Shown in pieces: positions 37,407-47,046 of a DNA stretch of 64,000 bases (positions are counted from its first letter, which is position 1; every line of letters starts with the position of its first letter). Made by a program: the position numbers and the translations under genes. This DNA comes from Nostoc sp. NIES-4103 (lineage in GTDB: Bacteria > Cyanobacteriota > Cyanobacteriia > Cyanobacteriales > Nostocaceae). The stretch lies in assembly GCF_002368335.1 (NCBI RefSeq), contig NZ_AP018288.1, forward strand, positions 8,326,739 to 8,390,738. The letters run 5' to 3'. Under the pieces are notes generated by a model. It was not told the origin of the DNA. It saw only the letters and a list, made by a program, of their open reading frames with translations, and did not search any database.

Positions 37407-37532
37407 ATGCATTTATTAAGGAGTTGGGTAAGCATGAGTAGGGTGGCCGCCGAGATACCCGGCCGATACCCTCTTGGATTCCCAGAACATATATGGATGA
37501 AAAGAATCTTCGTTGCAGCAAAAATAAAATAG
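37407..37532 (+). other. Possible 32-41 residue reading frame followed by a hairpin
   Basis: From ATG 37434 (AAGGAG lies 11 nt upstream) the frame reads MSRVAAEIPGRYPLGFPEHI then WMKRIFVAAKIK; an in-frame ATG at 37407 would add nine residues. The stop overlaps the hairpin at 37531. Coding status is uncertain. Confidence 0.25.
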
Positions 37533-37550
37533 GGATGCCTTGGCATCCCT
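37531..37550. terminator. Perfect hairpin AGGGATGCC-TT-GGCATCCCT
   Basis: A 9-bp perfect stem with a 2-nt loop. It is about 180 bp after the reverse TPR gene and right after the possible small frame on the plus strand, and could serve either. Confidence 0.55.
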
Positions 37551-37729
37551 AGAAATGTTTATAGCCGGAGGATGAAAATATCTCTTTGTGATACCATTTC
37601 ACAAAATTCTTGATCAAATTACTTTTCTTTCTCCCCCTGCCTCCACAGCCCCCCAGCTTACCATCTGTATCAATCTTAAGGTGAAACGGTATGACTCCCT
37701 ACTTCCTCTTTCCTATTTTCAAATTAGAT

Positions 37730-38893
37730 TTATTGAGCAGGATTTAATGAAGTAGGCTGTTGTTCAACAGAAACTGGCACATCAGTAGGTTTGTCTGGTG
37801 TTTGTTCAAGAGTTTCTGGTTGATTTGGTAGCTGTTGTTCAGGCGCTGCTACATTACTTGTAGGGTTTGGAGTTTGAGAAGGACTAGTAGCCGTTTGATT
37901 GACTTGAGGTTGCTGTGGTTTTGTTTTCTGGGCAATTTGCTCCATTAATTGCTCTATTTTTTCAGCTTGCTCAATGTTACCTTGTTCCCGGTACTCATTG
38001 CGGGCACGTTTTAATACACCGTTGGCTTTCTTGTAGTTGCCTTGATTGTATAAAGTTACTCCTAAATTGTAATAGGCTGAGGCATCCTTGGGATTTTGGC
38101 GAATAGCTTGCTGATAAACAGAAATAGCCTGTGAGGTTTGACCATGATTTGCCATCAAACTTCCCATATTGTTGTAAGCTATGCTGTTTTTAGGATCTAG
38201 CTGTAAGCTTTGCCGATAGGCAGCGATCGCACTCTCGATTTGACCTTGTTCTTGCAGGGCGATCGCTAAGTTAAAATAAGCATTAGCATCCCTGCTATCT
38301 AGATTAATGGCTTGCTGATATGCCGCGATCGCTTCTTGCGGTTGTTTTAATTCGTACAGTGCTAAGCCGAGATTATACTGTGCTGCTGCTATTGTCGGAT
38401 CTACCACTAGAGCCTGGCGATAAGCAGTAATTGCTGCATCTTTTTGCCCTTGTCGGTACAATGCTAACCCTAAATTGTAGTAAGCTTCACCGAGATTAGG
38501 ATTAATTCTGATGGCCTCTCCATATTCCTGCACAGCTATATCTAGGCGATTTTGCATCAAGAAAATATTACCTAAATAATTCCGTGCCATTCCTAGGTTA
38601 GAGTCACGCTGCAACGCTTGGCGAAAAGCATATTCTGCACCTTGTAAGTCGTTGCGGTTATAGCGCGTGACTCCTTGCTGGAAAAAACTAGCTGCTTCCA
38701 AATCCTGAGATATTGGAGTTGCTGCTAGCAGCTTGCTTCCTGGTAAATCAATAATTGTTGGCGCAGCCAATACTAAAAATGCAGAGGCAGCACAGAGAAA
38801 TCCCAAATGCGGCTTCTGCCAATTCAAAACCTGGTGAAACGCCACCGTGGGGAAGCAGCAAAACCATTGACGAAGATGATGCTGTTTATACAT
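37730..38893 (-). CDS. TPR-repeat protein, exported or membrane anchored
   Basis: 387 residues from ATG 38893; an upstream GTG at 38944 would add 17. A basic N-terminus and the hydrophobic stretch LGFLCAASAFLVLAAPTII act as signal or anchor. Residues about 65-300 are at least seven TPR units with the expected pattern (AYYNLGLALYRQGQKDAAIT, AYFNLAIALQEQGQIESAIA, AYNNMGSLMANHGQTSQAIS). The C-terminal 80 residues are Gln/Pro/Thr-rich and low in complexity. TPR proteins are scaffolds; the partner is unknown. It is separated from queA by about 100 bp on the same strand. Confidence 0.9.
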   Translation of the reverse strand: MYKQHHLRQWFCCFPTVAFHQVLNWQKPHLGFLCAASAFLVLAAPTIIDLPGSKLLAATPISQDLEAASFFQQGVTRYNRNDLQGAEYAFRQALQRDSNLGMARNYLGNIFLMQNRLDIAVQEYGEAIRINPNLGEAYYNLGLALYRQGQKDAAITAYRQALVVDPTIAAAQYNLGLALYELKQPQEAIAAYQQAINLDSRDANAYFNLAIALQEQGQIESAIAAYRQSLQLDPKNSIAYNNMGSLMANHGQTSQAISVYQQAIRQNPKDASAYYNLGVTLYNQGNYKKANGVLKRARNEYREQGNIEQAEKIEQLMEQIAQKTKPQQPQVNQTATSPSQTPNPTSNVAAPEQQLPNQPETLEQTPDKPTDVPVSVEQQPTSLNPAQ

Positions 38894-38990
38894 AAATGGT
38901 ATCTCTGTACTTGTTGTTAAATCCTTATAAGTCAGAGTACCCACTACAAAATGAAAAATTAAAAGTTAAAAATTAAAAATTCCTCACTTC

Positions 38991-40157
38991 TCACTCCTCA
39001 CTCCTAACTTCCACTGCTTGTGGCAAAATTAGCATGGCATCGCCGAAAGAATAAAAGCGATATCGAGAAGCGATCGCTTCATTGTATATATTTAACAACC
39101 GTTCTCTGCCGATCAGGGCACTCACTAGCATCAGCAAACTAGAGCGCGGTAGATGAAAATTAGTAATCAAACCATCCACTACCCGCCATTGATAACCCGG
39201 ATAGATAAACAAGTTTGTCTTGCCGCAAAATGGTTGCAAATCCCCAGATTGAGCTGCTCCTTCTAAGGCGCGTACTACCGTTGTTCCCACAGCAATAATT
39301 CGACCACCAGCTGCTTTGGTGGCGCGGATTTGCTCTACTGTAGAAGCTGGGATTTCAATCCATTCTTCGTGCATTTGGTGGTTAGTCACATCTTCCACTT
39401 CCACAGGGCGAAAAGTGCCCACGCCAACATGTAGTGTGACAAAAGCTTGATTGATATTGCAAGAGCGCAACTTTTCTAGTAACTCTGGAGTAAAGTGTAA
39501 TCCTGCCGTTGGAGCTGCGATCGCTCCTGGCTGTTGGGCGTAAACTGTTTGATATTGTTCATCCGCCGCTGCCGATGCAGTGATATAAGGTGGTAGAGGA
39601 ATCTCACCAAATGCATTCAAAACTTGTACTAAAGGCTTTCCCTCTGGCACATCAAATTGCAACAAACGTCCTCCAGTCGCCTCATCTGTATCCAGTACAG
39701 TAGCTGTGAGTTGGGGACTGGGGACTAGGGACTGGGTACTGGGGACTAGGTGAGAATCTTCCCCAATTCCCAATTCCCAATTCCCAATTCCCAATTTCTT
39801 TGCTTCAAAAACAATCTTTGTTCCCTGCTTGAAGCGTTTTCCTGGTTTGACTAAAGCTAACCAACAGTTATACTGCCGTTCCTCTAATAGTAATACTTCT
39901 ATTTCTGCACCAGTCGATTTACGCCCATACAGTCGCGCTGGAATGACTCTCGTATCATTCATGACTAACAAATCGCCAGGTTGCAGTAATTCTGGTAAAT
40001 CACGAAAAATGCGGTGTAGGGGTGCTGTTTTGTTACCTGTAGTGTGAGAATCTATTACCAATAACCGCGAGCTATCTCTGGGAAATGCCGGATTTTGTGC
40101 AATAAGTTCTGGAGGTAGATTGTAATCGTACCCAGTTAATAAACGGTCTAAGTTCAT
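38991..40157 (-). CDS. queA: S-adenosylmethionine:tRNA ribosyltransferase-isomerase
   Basis: 388 residues from ATG 40157; a TTG at 40190 would add eleven. QueA transfers and isomerises the ribosyl group of S-adenosylmethionine to make epoxyqueuosine in the tRNA wobble position. Signatures: [70 protein letters not shown] and [17 protein letters not shown]. An unusual insertion of about 28 residues at 122-149 (nt 39711-39794) is encoded by GGGAATT-type and AGTCCCC-type repeats ([13 protein letters not shown], then [10 protein letters not shown]). Confidence 0.95.
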   Translation of the reverse strand: MNLDRLLTGYDYNLPPELIAQNPAFPRDSSRLLVIDSHTTGNKTAPLHRIFRDLPELLQPGDLLVMNDTRVIPARLYGRKSTGAEIEVLLLEERQYNCWLALVKPGKRFKQGTKIVFEAKKLGIGNWELGIGEDSHLVPSTQSLVPSPQLTATVLDTDEATGGRLLQFDVPEGKPLVQVLNAFGEIPLPPYITASAAADEQYQTVYAQQPGAIAAPTAGLHFTPELLEKLRSCNINQAFVTLHVGVGTFRPVEVEDVTNHQMHEEWIEIPASTVEQIRATKAAGGRIIAVGTTVVRALEGAAQSGDLQPFCGKTNLFIYPGYQWRVVDGLITNFHLPRSSLLMLVSALIGRERLLNIYNEAIASRYRFYSFGDAMLILPQAVEVRSEE

Positions 40158-40330
40158 ATTTTTTGCCACTGGAATAGAGGATTGATGCAAATTAGAGTGT
40201 GCTATTTGTTGCTTTATTCAACTTCATACTGCCTTCAAAAACTGGGTTTGAGATTTTCTCAATAAACATTCAATTTTATCCTGAGAATAGATGCATACTA
40301 TTAGGTAACACGCAAACATCGAGATAAAAA

Positions 40331-40371
40331 TTGGGTAAACCTCCCCATACAAAAACGGGGGCTTTTACCCT
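40331..40371. terminator. Hairpin upstream of the small 129-residue gene
   Basis: GGGTAAA with a CTCCCC block pairs with GGGGG and TTTTACCC across a loop of about nine bases. It lies in the queA/40448 divergent spacer, 80 bp before the next gene; it may be a regulatory leader structure rather than a terminator. Confidence 0.4.
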
Positions 40372-40447
40372 ACCGGGAACAGGCATCTATTTACGAATAT
40401 AGATATGTAGGATTGGCTTTGATCCCAAGCACCAACCAAACAACAAC

Positions 40448-40837
40448 ATGGAATACTTGTATTACCTGGCAAATGCCAGTCTAACTCTGAGGGTTGTTCA
40501 ACACCTCCATAGCAGACCCCAGATGCCTGTTTCATTCGTCACCGTGATTCATCAAATTGATGGGTGGGTGGTTAGGATCAAACTCAAAGGTCACGTCTCG
40601 CAGCAAGAGGATGGCGACTTTCGGGCTTTCCTAAATGAATTAGGAATTAGCTATGAGCCACCTATGCGGGTGCAAATGGCACTTTGGAGTTTGGAAGCAG
40701 GACAGTGCCCTGTGGATGTGATGCGTCGTTACCAAGTAGCGATCGTCTCTCACGGTAGCCCGGAAAGAGAAGAAATTGAAGCTTTCCGGCAACAGTTTGT
40801 CCGTGGTCTGGGTTATTGTCCAGAAACGCTGGCGTGA
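40448..40837 (+). CDS. Conserved-looking hypothetical protein
   Basis: 129 residues. Mixed alpha/beta composition, with VSFVTVIHQIDGWVVRIKLK near the N-terminus and PPMRVQMALWSLEAGQCPVD and FRQQFVRGLGYCPETLA at the end. No signal or membrane segment. The start at 40448 or an in-frame ATG at 40523 (MPVSFVTVIHQ) are both possible. I do not recognise the family. It stands between queA (divergent) and yraN (convergent). Confidence 0.7.
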   Translation: MEYLYYLANASLTLRVVQHLHSRPQMPVSFVTVIHQIDGWVVRIKLKGHVSQQEDGDFRAFLNELGISYEPPMRVQMALWSLEAGQCPVDVMRRYQVAIVSHGSPEREEIEAFRQQFVRGLGYCPETLA

Positions 40838-40913
40838 TCAATTTTTGTTTGAACACTACTATTAAAGAGATGGTAATTGGTAATAGAGATGTTCGTTTTA
40901 TTACCAATTACCA

Positions 40914-41432
40914 TTAGCTATCAATTGCCGAATCGAAAGCTGCCAGAATGTATTCTTGCAGATAAAATTGGTATCCTGCGGCTGATAGCCTAGCTAAAGC
41001 TTCTTGGACAACTGTCAGTTCAGTGTGCTGTTTTGATATTCGCTGACAGTAGACAATAGCAACATCAAAGCGACAGGTGTAGTCTGCCTTTTGGGGGTAC
41101 TCAGCTAAAAATATGCCTGCCGTTTTTGAGATTTTTGCCTGCTTTTGCGGCGTGATTGCACTTTTGCCTCCTGCATCCCAATTCCCGCTTTTGCGGGTTT
41201 TCACTTCAACAAAGGCTAAGGTACAGTCCTGAGTGGGCAATTCTTCCCTTGCACCCCTGCACCCCTGCTCCTCTGTCCTCCCAGGATGCTGAGCAATAAT
41301 ATCAATTTCTCCCCAGCGGCAAGCAAAGCGACGGTGTAGAATCTCCCAACCTGTAGACACCAACCATTGTGCTACTAGGTCTTCTCCTATTGAACCAATA
41401 TCGGGATAATGAGATGGAGGAAGATTCGCCAT
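40914..41432 (-). CDS. YraN/UPF0102 family putative endonuclease
   Basis: 172 residues. The PD-(D/E)xK-like core is visible: Glu17 in [18 protein letters not shown] at 41-47, and [10 protein letters not shown] at 74-83. These match the UPF0102 family, thought to be nucleases related to Holliday-junction resolvases. An insertion of about 22 residues at 49-70 (nt 41223-41288) is encoded by GCACCCCT-type repeat DNA and splits the usual short spacing between GEIDIIA and EVKTR. It is divergent from the pentapeptide gene with about 14 bp between starts. Confidence 0.85.
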   Translation of the reverse strand: MANLPPSHYPDIGSIGEDLVAQWLVSTGWEILHRRFACRWGEIDIIAQHPGRTEEQGCRGAREELPTQDCTLAFVEVKTRKSGNWDAGGKSAITPQKQAKISKTAGIFLAEYPQKADYTCRFDVAIVYCQRISKQHTELTVVQEALARLSAAGYQFYLQEYILAAFDSAIDS

Positions 41433-41446
41433 TGGCTAAAACTAGC

Positions 41447-41956
41447 ATGAAATTTAAATTAAGTAATCAAATTTGGGCAAGCTTACTCAGTTTATTGCTT
41501 TGGGGAGTAGTTGGCATCACTGCAACTGTAAGTTCTCCTCTAACAGCTTTAGCCCTGGAATACAATAAGGAAATTTTGATAGAAGCTGATTTTTCTGACC
41601 GTGATTTAACAGACTCCAGTTTTACCAAAGCTAATCTCCGCCAGAGTAACTTCAGCCATTCTAACTTGCGGGGTGTTAGCTTCTTTGCAGCAAACTTGGA
41701 ATCTGCAAATCTGGAGGGAGTTGACCTGACAAATGCCACTTTAGATTCAGCTCGCTTAATCAAAGCGAATTTAACAAATGCTGTATTGGAGGGTGCATTT
41801 GCAGCTAACGCCAAGTTTGATGGTGCGATTATTGATGGAGCAGATTTTACTGATGTATTACTGCGTCCAGATGAACAAAAAAAATTGTGCAAGGTGGCTA
41901 AGGGTACTAATCCAAATACAGGACGAGACACACGAGACACATTGTTTTGTCCGTAG
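41447..41956 (+). CDS. Lumenal-type pentapeptide-repeat protein
   Basis: 169 residues from ATG 41447; upstream in-frame starts at 41369 and 41414 would overlap yraN. A signal peptide or transmembrane segment (WASLLSLLLWGVVGITATV ending SPLTALALE) suggests export to the thylakoid lumen or periplasm. About ten A(D/N)LXX pentapeptides follow (ADFSDRDLTDSSFTKANLRQ, SNLRGVSFFAANLESANLEG) forming a right-handed quadrilateral helix. The two-cysteine tail (KKLCKVAKGTNPNTGRDT, LFCP) is seen in lumenal relatives. Molecular function is unknown. Confidence 0.88.
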   Translation: MKFKLSNQIWASLLSLLLWGVVGITATVSSPLTALALEYNKEILIEADFSDRDLTDSSFTKANLRQSNFSHSNLRGVSFFAANLESANLEGVDLTNATLDSARLIKANLTNAVLEGAFAANAKFDGAIIDGADFTDVLLRPDEQKKLCKVAKGTNPNTGRDTRDTLFCP

Positions 41957-41987
41957 TCTAGATTTAAATAAATAAACATAACTGTAT

Positions 41988-42099
41988 TAAGAAGGGTAAA
42001 GGGTAAGGAGAAAAGGGAAAAACCTTTACCCTTTAACCTTTTGCCTTGACCCATACAAAACTTTACATAGTTCGGTTTAATCGCGTCTACTTACTTAGT
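41988..42099. repeat. Dispersed repeat (copy B)
   Basis: The reverse complement of 25251-25360 with few changes (shared AAACTTTACATAGTTCGGTT and CTACTTACTTAG). It ends exactly where the PstS-like reading frame begins, which suggests it inserted into or recombined with that gene. Confidence 0.75.
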
Positions 42100-42531
42100 C
42101 TAGTTCACGGTAAAATCCAACTCTATGGTAAAAAAGATAGAGATAGTGGCGATCGCTTCAAGTTAACGCAAACTACAACCGAGGCTTTACGTCTAGTTGC
42201 TGCCGATCCAGCAGGGATTTACTGGTCTTCAGCAACGCTGTTGGTTCCCCAGTGCGGTGTTAAAGCATTGCCCATAGGTCGTAATTCTAATCAACTCATT
42301 CCTCCTTACAAACAGCCCTTGGTGCCTGCTTCTTTTTGTCCCACAAAGCGCAATCAAGTGAATACCGATGCTTTCCGCAGTGGGGAATATCCTTTGAGTC
42401 GTCGATTAGTGGTAGTTATCAATGCCAATGGAAAATTTGAACAACAAGCGGGTGAAGCTTATGCTAACTTGCTATTAACAAATCAGGGACAAGAGTTGCT
42501 CGATAAAGCCGGATTTGTCAGAATACGTTAG
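42100..42531 (+). pseudogene. Truncated PstS-like substrate-binding protein (C-terminal part)
   Basis: About 143 residues match the C-terminal half of cyanobacterial PstS-type binding proteins: TTEALRLVAADPAGIYWSSA, LPIGRNSNQLIPPY, RNQVNTDAFRSGEYPLSRRL and QQAGEAYANLLLTNQGQELL with the ending DKAGFVRIR. The N-terminal half and signal peptide are missing. Just before it lies the dispersed repeat copy B. In-frame starts exist upstream at 42046, but the resulting N-terminus is repeat-derived. The protein would not be exported, so I call it a pseudogene. Confidence 0.75.
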
Positions 42532-42708
42532 TTAGCATCATACTTGAAGTTTACTATCAAGCGACTCTGATTAAATCGGAAAAACCAAAACAATTATATT
42601 AATTCGTAATTTAGAAAGTCAGATATAATTTGGTTTTCTAGGTTTGAATCTGTCATCATATTTCGACGAATTGGTATTAGAGGTCAAAAAGTTGAGCATT
42701 ACTGAAAA

Positions 42709-43008
42709 ATGACAAAAAATATTCCCTCTTATAAACCGGGTAAGGTAGTTGTGTTGTTTGGGAATTTTCCCCTGACTATTCGGCTGTCTGCTGCCCCAAA
42801 GGATGAGCAATTGAATTTTTTGCGCGATCGCATTATTTTTCATGCCAACAATCTTGTTGAACATGGACTATGGGATGAACCCCTTAGTGATACTGAACTT
42901 GATCAAATCATGTCAAATGTTGAAATTGAGCCTGATTTGTTTGCAGATTTTCATGATGTTGTGTCATGGTTAGGATATCCACTCCGTATATTGAAAAGAA
43001 ATTTCTAG
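42709..43008 (+). CDS. Small hypothetical protein
   Basis: 99 residues, soluble and acidic: PSYKPGKVVVLFGNFPLTIR, FHANNLVEHGLWDEPLSDTE, FADFHDVVSWLGYPLRILKR. Codon use looks coding and the HIP1 site in frame is normal. I do not recognise the family. It is single; the helicase gene converges on it from the right. Confidence 0.65.
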   Translation: MTKNIPSYKPGKVVVLFGNFPLTIRLSAAPKDEQLNFLRDRIIFHANNLVEHGLWDEPLSDTELDQIMSNVEIEPDLFADFHDVVSWLGYPLRILKRNF

Positions 43009-43185
43009 GTAGGTTACCAGTTGTCATTTGTTAGTTTTAATTAGTTATTTTTATTGTTCCCTAGTTTATTTACCTCCTCTATTAAATTTCTCTATGCCAG
43101 AGCATATCTGCAATTAGCACCATTCCTACTTTGAGATAGCAGCAAGAGTTACTGAAAGTTAATGTAGCAATTGTTTTGAATACTT

Positions 43186-45357
43186 TTATTCCCAATTTGC
43201 CACTTGCTGCTTGAGTTCTACCAGATCTAAACAATCGTAAGCAAAAGCTTTGCGTAAAAGTAAATGAGGAAGAAATTCATCATACTTTTGAATTTCTGGG
43301 GCTTCTGAAGAACTGACTAAATCTTCTGGCGTAATTCTTTGCTCACATAAGGAGATAATTTCCGGATAAATATTTTGAAATTTATTCTTACCTAATTTAA
43401 TTATTAAATAGTAGGGATTTACCCCAGCAATACTGTTAATTTCTAAAGATTCCCGACAGAATGAATTCAGTAATCTTTCTAGAGTACGGTAAGCAACTGT
43501 TCCTATCCAAGGAAAAATACAGCATTTATCTTTTTCTAATTGCAAGATATTTTGTTGATCTAGCCCAGCAGTTTGCACCAGTTGGCGAACTTTTTGCAAA
43601 CGTCGTCTAGCATTATTTTGTAAGTAGCTATATTCTACATCCTCTATTAAAACCTGACGCATTCGTCGCAAAATTTTTGTATGAATAGTACTACTACCAC
43701 CACGCCAATAAATAGTAGCTTTACCCTCTACTTGCTTGGCTGTAACTACCTTTTTTCTAAAGTCAACTTCTAAAACTTCCCATGTTCTTCCAGCCAAAGC
43801 AAACTGATTACCAACAGGAGGCGGCATGGCAATACTACCAATTTCTGTTGCTGCTTGCTTAACCACATATTCTTGAGTGTCTGGGAAAACAGCATAAAAC
43901 TGAAATTTTCCCACTACTTTCTCTCCAGCTAAACCAATGATTAAATTACCTTTTTCAGTTCTATGAATATGGTCAATATCAATTAAGTAACGCAATAATA
44001 GTTTAAAATCTTCTTGAGAAATAGCGGCAAATGGAGGCAAGCTTAAAACTTGTTTCGCTAAAGCAGCAGGTGAAAGTTCTCCAGTTGCTGCTAAAATGCT
44101 CATTGTCTGGTGATACAGCAAACTCAAAGGATATTTAACAGGCTTGATGGGTTCAATCCAACGTTCTTCTAAATAAAGTTGGATAATAGCGATACACTGC
44201 AAAAGTTGCCAAGGAATCTGTTCTGGTAAAGATGCTTCAGCTAATGGTTCATTTTCAGTGCAAACAAAGCGCATATCAGCAGCTTCACCTCTTCTACCAC
44301 TGCGTCCTAAACGCTGTAAAAAGCTAGCTACAGAAAGAGGTGATTCTAACTGAATTACTCGCTCTAAATGACCAATATCTATACCTAATTCTAAAGTTAA
44401 TGTGGCAGCAGTGACAGCTGGATTATTAGGTTCGCGCATGGCATTTTCAGCAGCTTGTCGCAAGCTAGCAGATATACTGCCATGATGTACATGATATATA
44501 TCTGGTTGTGCTTGTTCTGCGGCAATTTGTCGCAATGTTGCAATCACAGATTCAGTTTGAGTGCGGTTATTAGCAAATATTAAGCATTTGCGAGATTTAC
44601 TCAGGTTGAAAACATATTGTTCATATGCTGTCACCTCCGAATCACTTTGATTTGTATTTATATAAAAGTGTTCTACAGCAAGTTTTATTTGACGTTTTCC
44701 TGCATCAATTTTCGGAGTAATCACTGGCTTTTCAGTTCCAGAACGCAACCAATCTTCAGCCATGGAATAATCGCCGAGAGTTGCTGACAAACCAATACGG
44801 CGGGGTTGGGTTTGCGTCAACTTTCCCAAACGTTGCAATTGACAAATAATTTGACAACCACGTTCAGAACCCATAAAAGCATGAATTTCATCGATGATTA
44901 CAAATCGCAAATCACCGAATAAGCGTATGAGGTCACTATTTTTGTTAATCAATAAACTTTCTAGAGATTCTGGCGTAATTTGTAGAATACCTTGAGGATT
45001 TTTTAAAAGCTTGTTTTTTCGACTTTGAGCAACATCACCGTGCCAGTGCCAAACAGGGATATCTGCTGATTTTAGCAAATCATTAAGGCGTTCAAATTGA
45101 TCATTAATTAATGCTTTGATTGGCCCAATGTATAATGCACCTATAGTATTTGTCGGGTTTTCATACAACTGAGTTAAAACTGGTAAAAATGCGGCTTCAG
45201 TTTTCCCAGCAGCAGTAGCAGCAGCAATTAATAAATGAGCATCAGTATCAAAGATAACTTCACAAGCTGCAATTTGAATCGGTCGTAATTCAGTCCAGTT
45301 GTGATTATAAATATATTCTTGAATAAAGGGTGCAAGTCTTGTAAAAGTATCGCTCAT
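43186..45357 (-). CDS. Lhr-like superfamily II helicase (BrxHI-type)
   Basis: 723 residues. Motif I ATAAGKTEAAF (Lys52), motif II DEIH at 156-159, SATLGDYSMAEDW (motif III), LIFANNRTQTES (IV), ELGIDIGHLERVIQ (V) and QRLGRSGRRGE (VI) are all present. The N-terminal 'LRPIQIAAC' Q-motif region and a long C-terminal accessory part resemble Lhr and the BREX-type BrxHI helicases. It unwinds nucleic acid with ATP. It follows, on the same strand, the BrxD/DUF2791-like ATPase gene after a 264-bp gap of repeats. The pairing with a BrxD-like ATPase points to DNA processing or phage defence (inference). Confidence 0.88.
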   Translation of the reverse strand: MSDTFTRLAPFIQEYIYNHNWTELRPIQIAACEVIFDTDAHLLIAAATAAGKTEAAFLPVLTQLYENPTNTIGALYIGPIKALINDQFERLNDLLKSADIPVWHWHGDVAQSRKNKLLKNPQGILQITPESLESLLINKNSDLIRLFGDLRFVIIDEIHAFMGSERGCQIICQLQRLGKLTQTQPRRIGLSATLGDYSMAEDWLRSGTEKPVITPKIDAGKRQIKLAVEHFYINTNQSDSEVTAYEQYVFNLSKSRKCLIFANNRTQTESVIATLRQIAAEQAQPDIYHVHHGSISASLRQAAENAMREPNNPAVTAATLTLELGIDIGHLERVIQLESPLSVASFLQRLGRSGRRGEAADMRFVCTENEPLAEASLPEQIPWQLLQCIAIIQLYLEERWIEPIKPVKYPLSLLYHQTMSILAATGELSPAALAKQVLSLPPFAAISQEDFKLLLRYLIDIDHIHRTEKGNLIIGLAGEKVVGKFQFYAVFPDTQEYVVKQAATEIGSIAMPPPVGNQFALAGRTWEVLEVDFRKKVVTAKQVEGKATIYWRGGSSTIHTKILRRMRQVLIEDVEYSYLQNNARRRLQKVRQLVQTAGLDQQNILQLEKDKCCIFPWIGTVAYRTLERLLNSFCRESLEINSIAGVNPYYLIIKLGKNKFQNIYPEIISLCEQRITPEDLVSSSEAPEIQKYDEFLPHLLLRKAFAYDCLDLVELKQQVANWE

Positions 45358-45409
45358 TTGTTATTGGTTATAAATAATAAGTAAAAACCCTTTGTGTCTC
45401 TGACTTTTC

Positions 45410-45600
45410 ACGGGATCTGGAAAACCCCTCTCCCAACCTCTCTCCTTGTAGGGGAGAGGCTTTAATTGCTCCCCCTTCCCTTGAAGGGAAGGGGGCTGGG
45501 GGGTTAGGTCTGGCGTTAACTTTTCCACATGACGTAAAAACCCTTTGTGTCTTTGTGTCTTTGTGGTTGAGATTTTTTACCACCAAGACAGAAAGGCACA
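45410..45600. repeat. Repeat block inserted between helicase and ATPase genes
   Basis: Contains GAAAACCCCTCTCCCAACCT-type sequence and a perfect 25-bp palindrome at 45471-45495 (CCCCCTTCCCTT and its complement around G). CTTTGTGTCTTTGTGTCTTT repeats follow at 45543-45562. It interrupts an otherwise tight gene pair. Confidence 0.7.
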
Positions 45601-45621
45601 AAGGATTTTAAAGTCAATATC

Positions 45622-46950
45622 TTACAAACTAAATTCTGCTACATCATCCTCATCCACATTTGCATTTAAACCCACAGTAGTAGGTTTAAATTTAGAACCA
45701 TGAATTAGTTTACTAAATATAATTTCAGGATTTTGATGGAGGATATTTAATACACTAATAAAATCCCTGACAATTTCACCTGGTGTCAGCAATGCTTCTG
45801 CACCTAAGCGACTAACAATTTCTTGGACAAATTCCTGTAATTCATGATTTGTCAAAGTTTTTTCATAGCCAAAATTGAGTGCATGTATTTCAGTTAAGCG
45901 TTGTAAAAGTGTAAGAATTTCTGCTTCACTCAACGGGTTTAGCCGAATCACTGGCCCTAGATATTCTTGAACATCAGCTTGTGTAGCAAAACGGCTTTCT
46001 TTTGTGCGTCTTCGCCAAGCTTGGTCTGAAAAAAGTCCCCGGTTGGGGTCTTCTAAAAATTTAGTTGTTCCACCAATGAAAATGCCAAGATGTTCTGCTT
46101 TGCATTGCATGGTGTCATTAAACATTGCTAGGAGCCTGTTATAGTTCTTTTCACGAGTAACTGTAGTAGATATTTGATATAAATTTACAGCTTCATCAAC
46201 TACAATTAATAGTCCTTTATAGCCAATCTCAGCTACAAATTTAGCCCAGAGTTTGATATAATCATACCAACTATCGTCATCGATAATCACCCGGACTCCT
46301 AATGCTGTTCTGGCTTCAATTTTGGTTGTGAATTCTCCACGTAGCCAGCGCATTGCTGCATTTTTCAATTCATCGTCATCTAATCGATAGCCACGCCAAT
46401 AAGCAATAATAACACTACCAAAATTAAACCCGTGAACTAAATCTTCAATATACTGAACTACTTCTCTAATTTTTGCTTCAACTTGGTCATCAAAACCATC
46501 ATCATTAGGACGAAGGCTGGTTTCTTTGACCACTTCTTGTTGAATTTTATTAATCCATCCTTCTAAAATTGAAACTAAAGCACCACCATCTGGACGAGTT
46601 TTGGTAGCAAGGTGACTCATCAATTCTCGATAGGTTGCTAGACCTTCATTATTGCTTCCTGCTAGTCGGCGTTCTGAAGATAAATCAGCATCAGCTACTA
46701 CAAATCCTTGCTCCATAGCACGGTTACGAATCATTTGCAGTATGAAGCTTTTGCCTGAACCATAATTACCAATTATAAAGCGAAAGGCGGCCACACCTTC
46801 TGCAATGTCATTAAGATTTTGTGATAGGCTTTGAAGTTCTCTTTCCCGACCAACTGCTATGTATTCAACTCCCACTCTGGGTACTACTCCTGCACTTAAA
46901 GAATTGATTAAAGCAGTAGAGATTTTTTTCGAGATTTTGAGCTTTGCCAT
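45622..46950 (-). CDS. BrxD/DUF2791-like P-loop ATPase
   Basis: 442 residues. IAVGRERELQSL introduces the ATPase domain; Walker A GNYGSGKS is at residues 61-68 and Walker B LLIVVDEAVNLY near 246-258; GGTTKFLEDPNRGLFSDQAW follows as a sensor region. This fits the DUF2791 / 'BREX ATP-binding' group, in which BrxD works with the BrxHI helicase. It lies between the coiled-coil/TerB-C-like gene (97 bp upstream) and the helicase. Related cassettes have been described in analyses of Ter-linked DNA-processing systems (from memory). Confidence 0.85.
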   Translation of the reverse strand: MAKLKISKKISTALINSLSAGVVPRVGVEYIAVGRERELQSLSQNLNDIAEGVAAFRFIIGNYGSGKSFILQMIRNRAMEQGFVVADADLSSERRLAGSNNEGLATYRELMSHLATKTRPDGGALVSILEGWINKIQQEVVKETSLRPNDDGFDDQVEAKIREVVQYIEDLVHGFNFGSVIIAYWRGYRLDDDELKNAAMRWLRGEFTTKIEARTALGVRVIIDDDSWYDYIKLWAKFVAEIGYKGLLIVVDEAVNLYQISTTVTREKNYNRLLAMFNDTMQCKAEHLGIFIGGTTKFLEDPNRGLFSDQAWRRRTKESRFATQADVQEYLGPVIRLNPLSEAEILTLLQRLTEIHALNFGYEKTLTNHELQEFVQEIVSRLGAEALLTPGEIVRDFISVLNILHQNPEIIFSKLIHGSKFKPTTVGLNANVDEDDVAEFSL

Positions 46951-47046
46951 GTAATTTACTTCACAATATTTTCAACGCAGAGGTACACAGCCAGTGGGTT
47001 AGGTATATGCCTAATGACTAATAATATTATGACTTACCATAATCAT

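Noticed and set aside
45368..45601. 77-codon reverse reading frame between the helicase and ATPase genes
   Set aside because: It is made of genome-wide repeats (CTTTGTGTC units and CCCCTCTCC palindromes), not a conserved protein.
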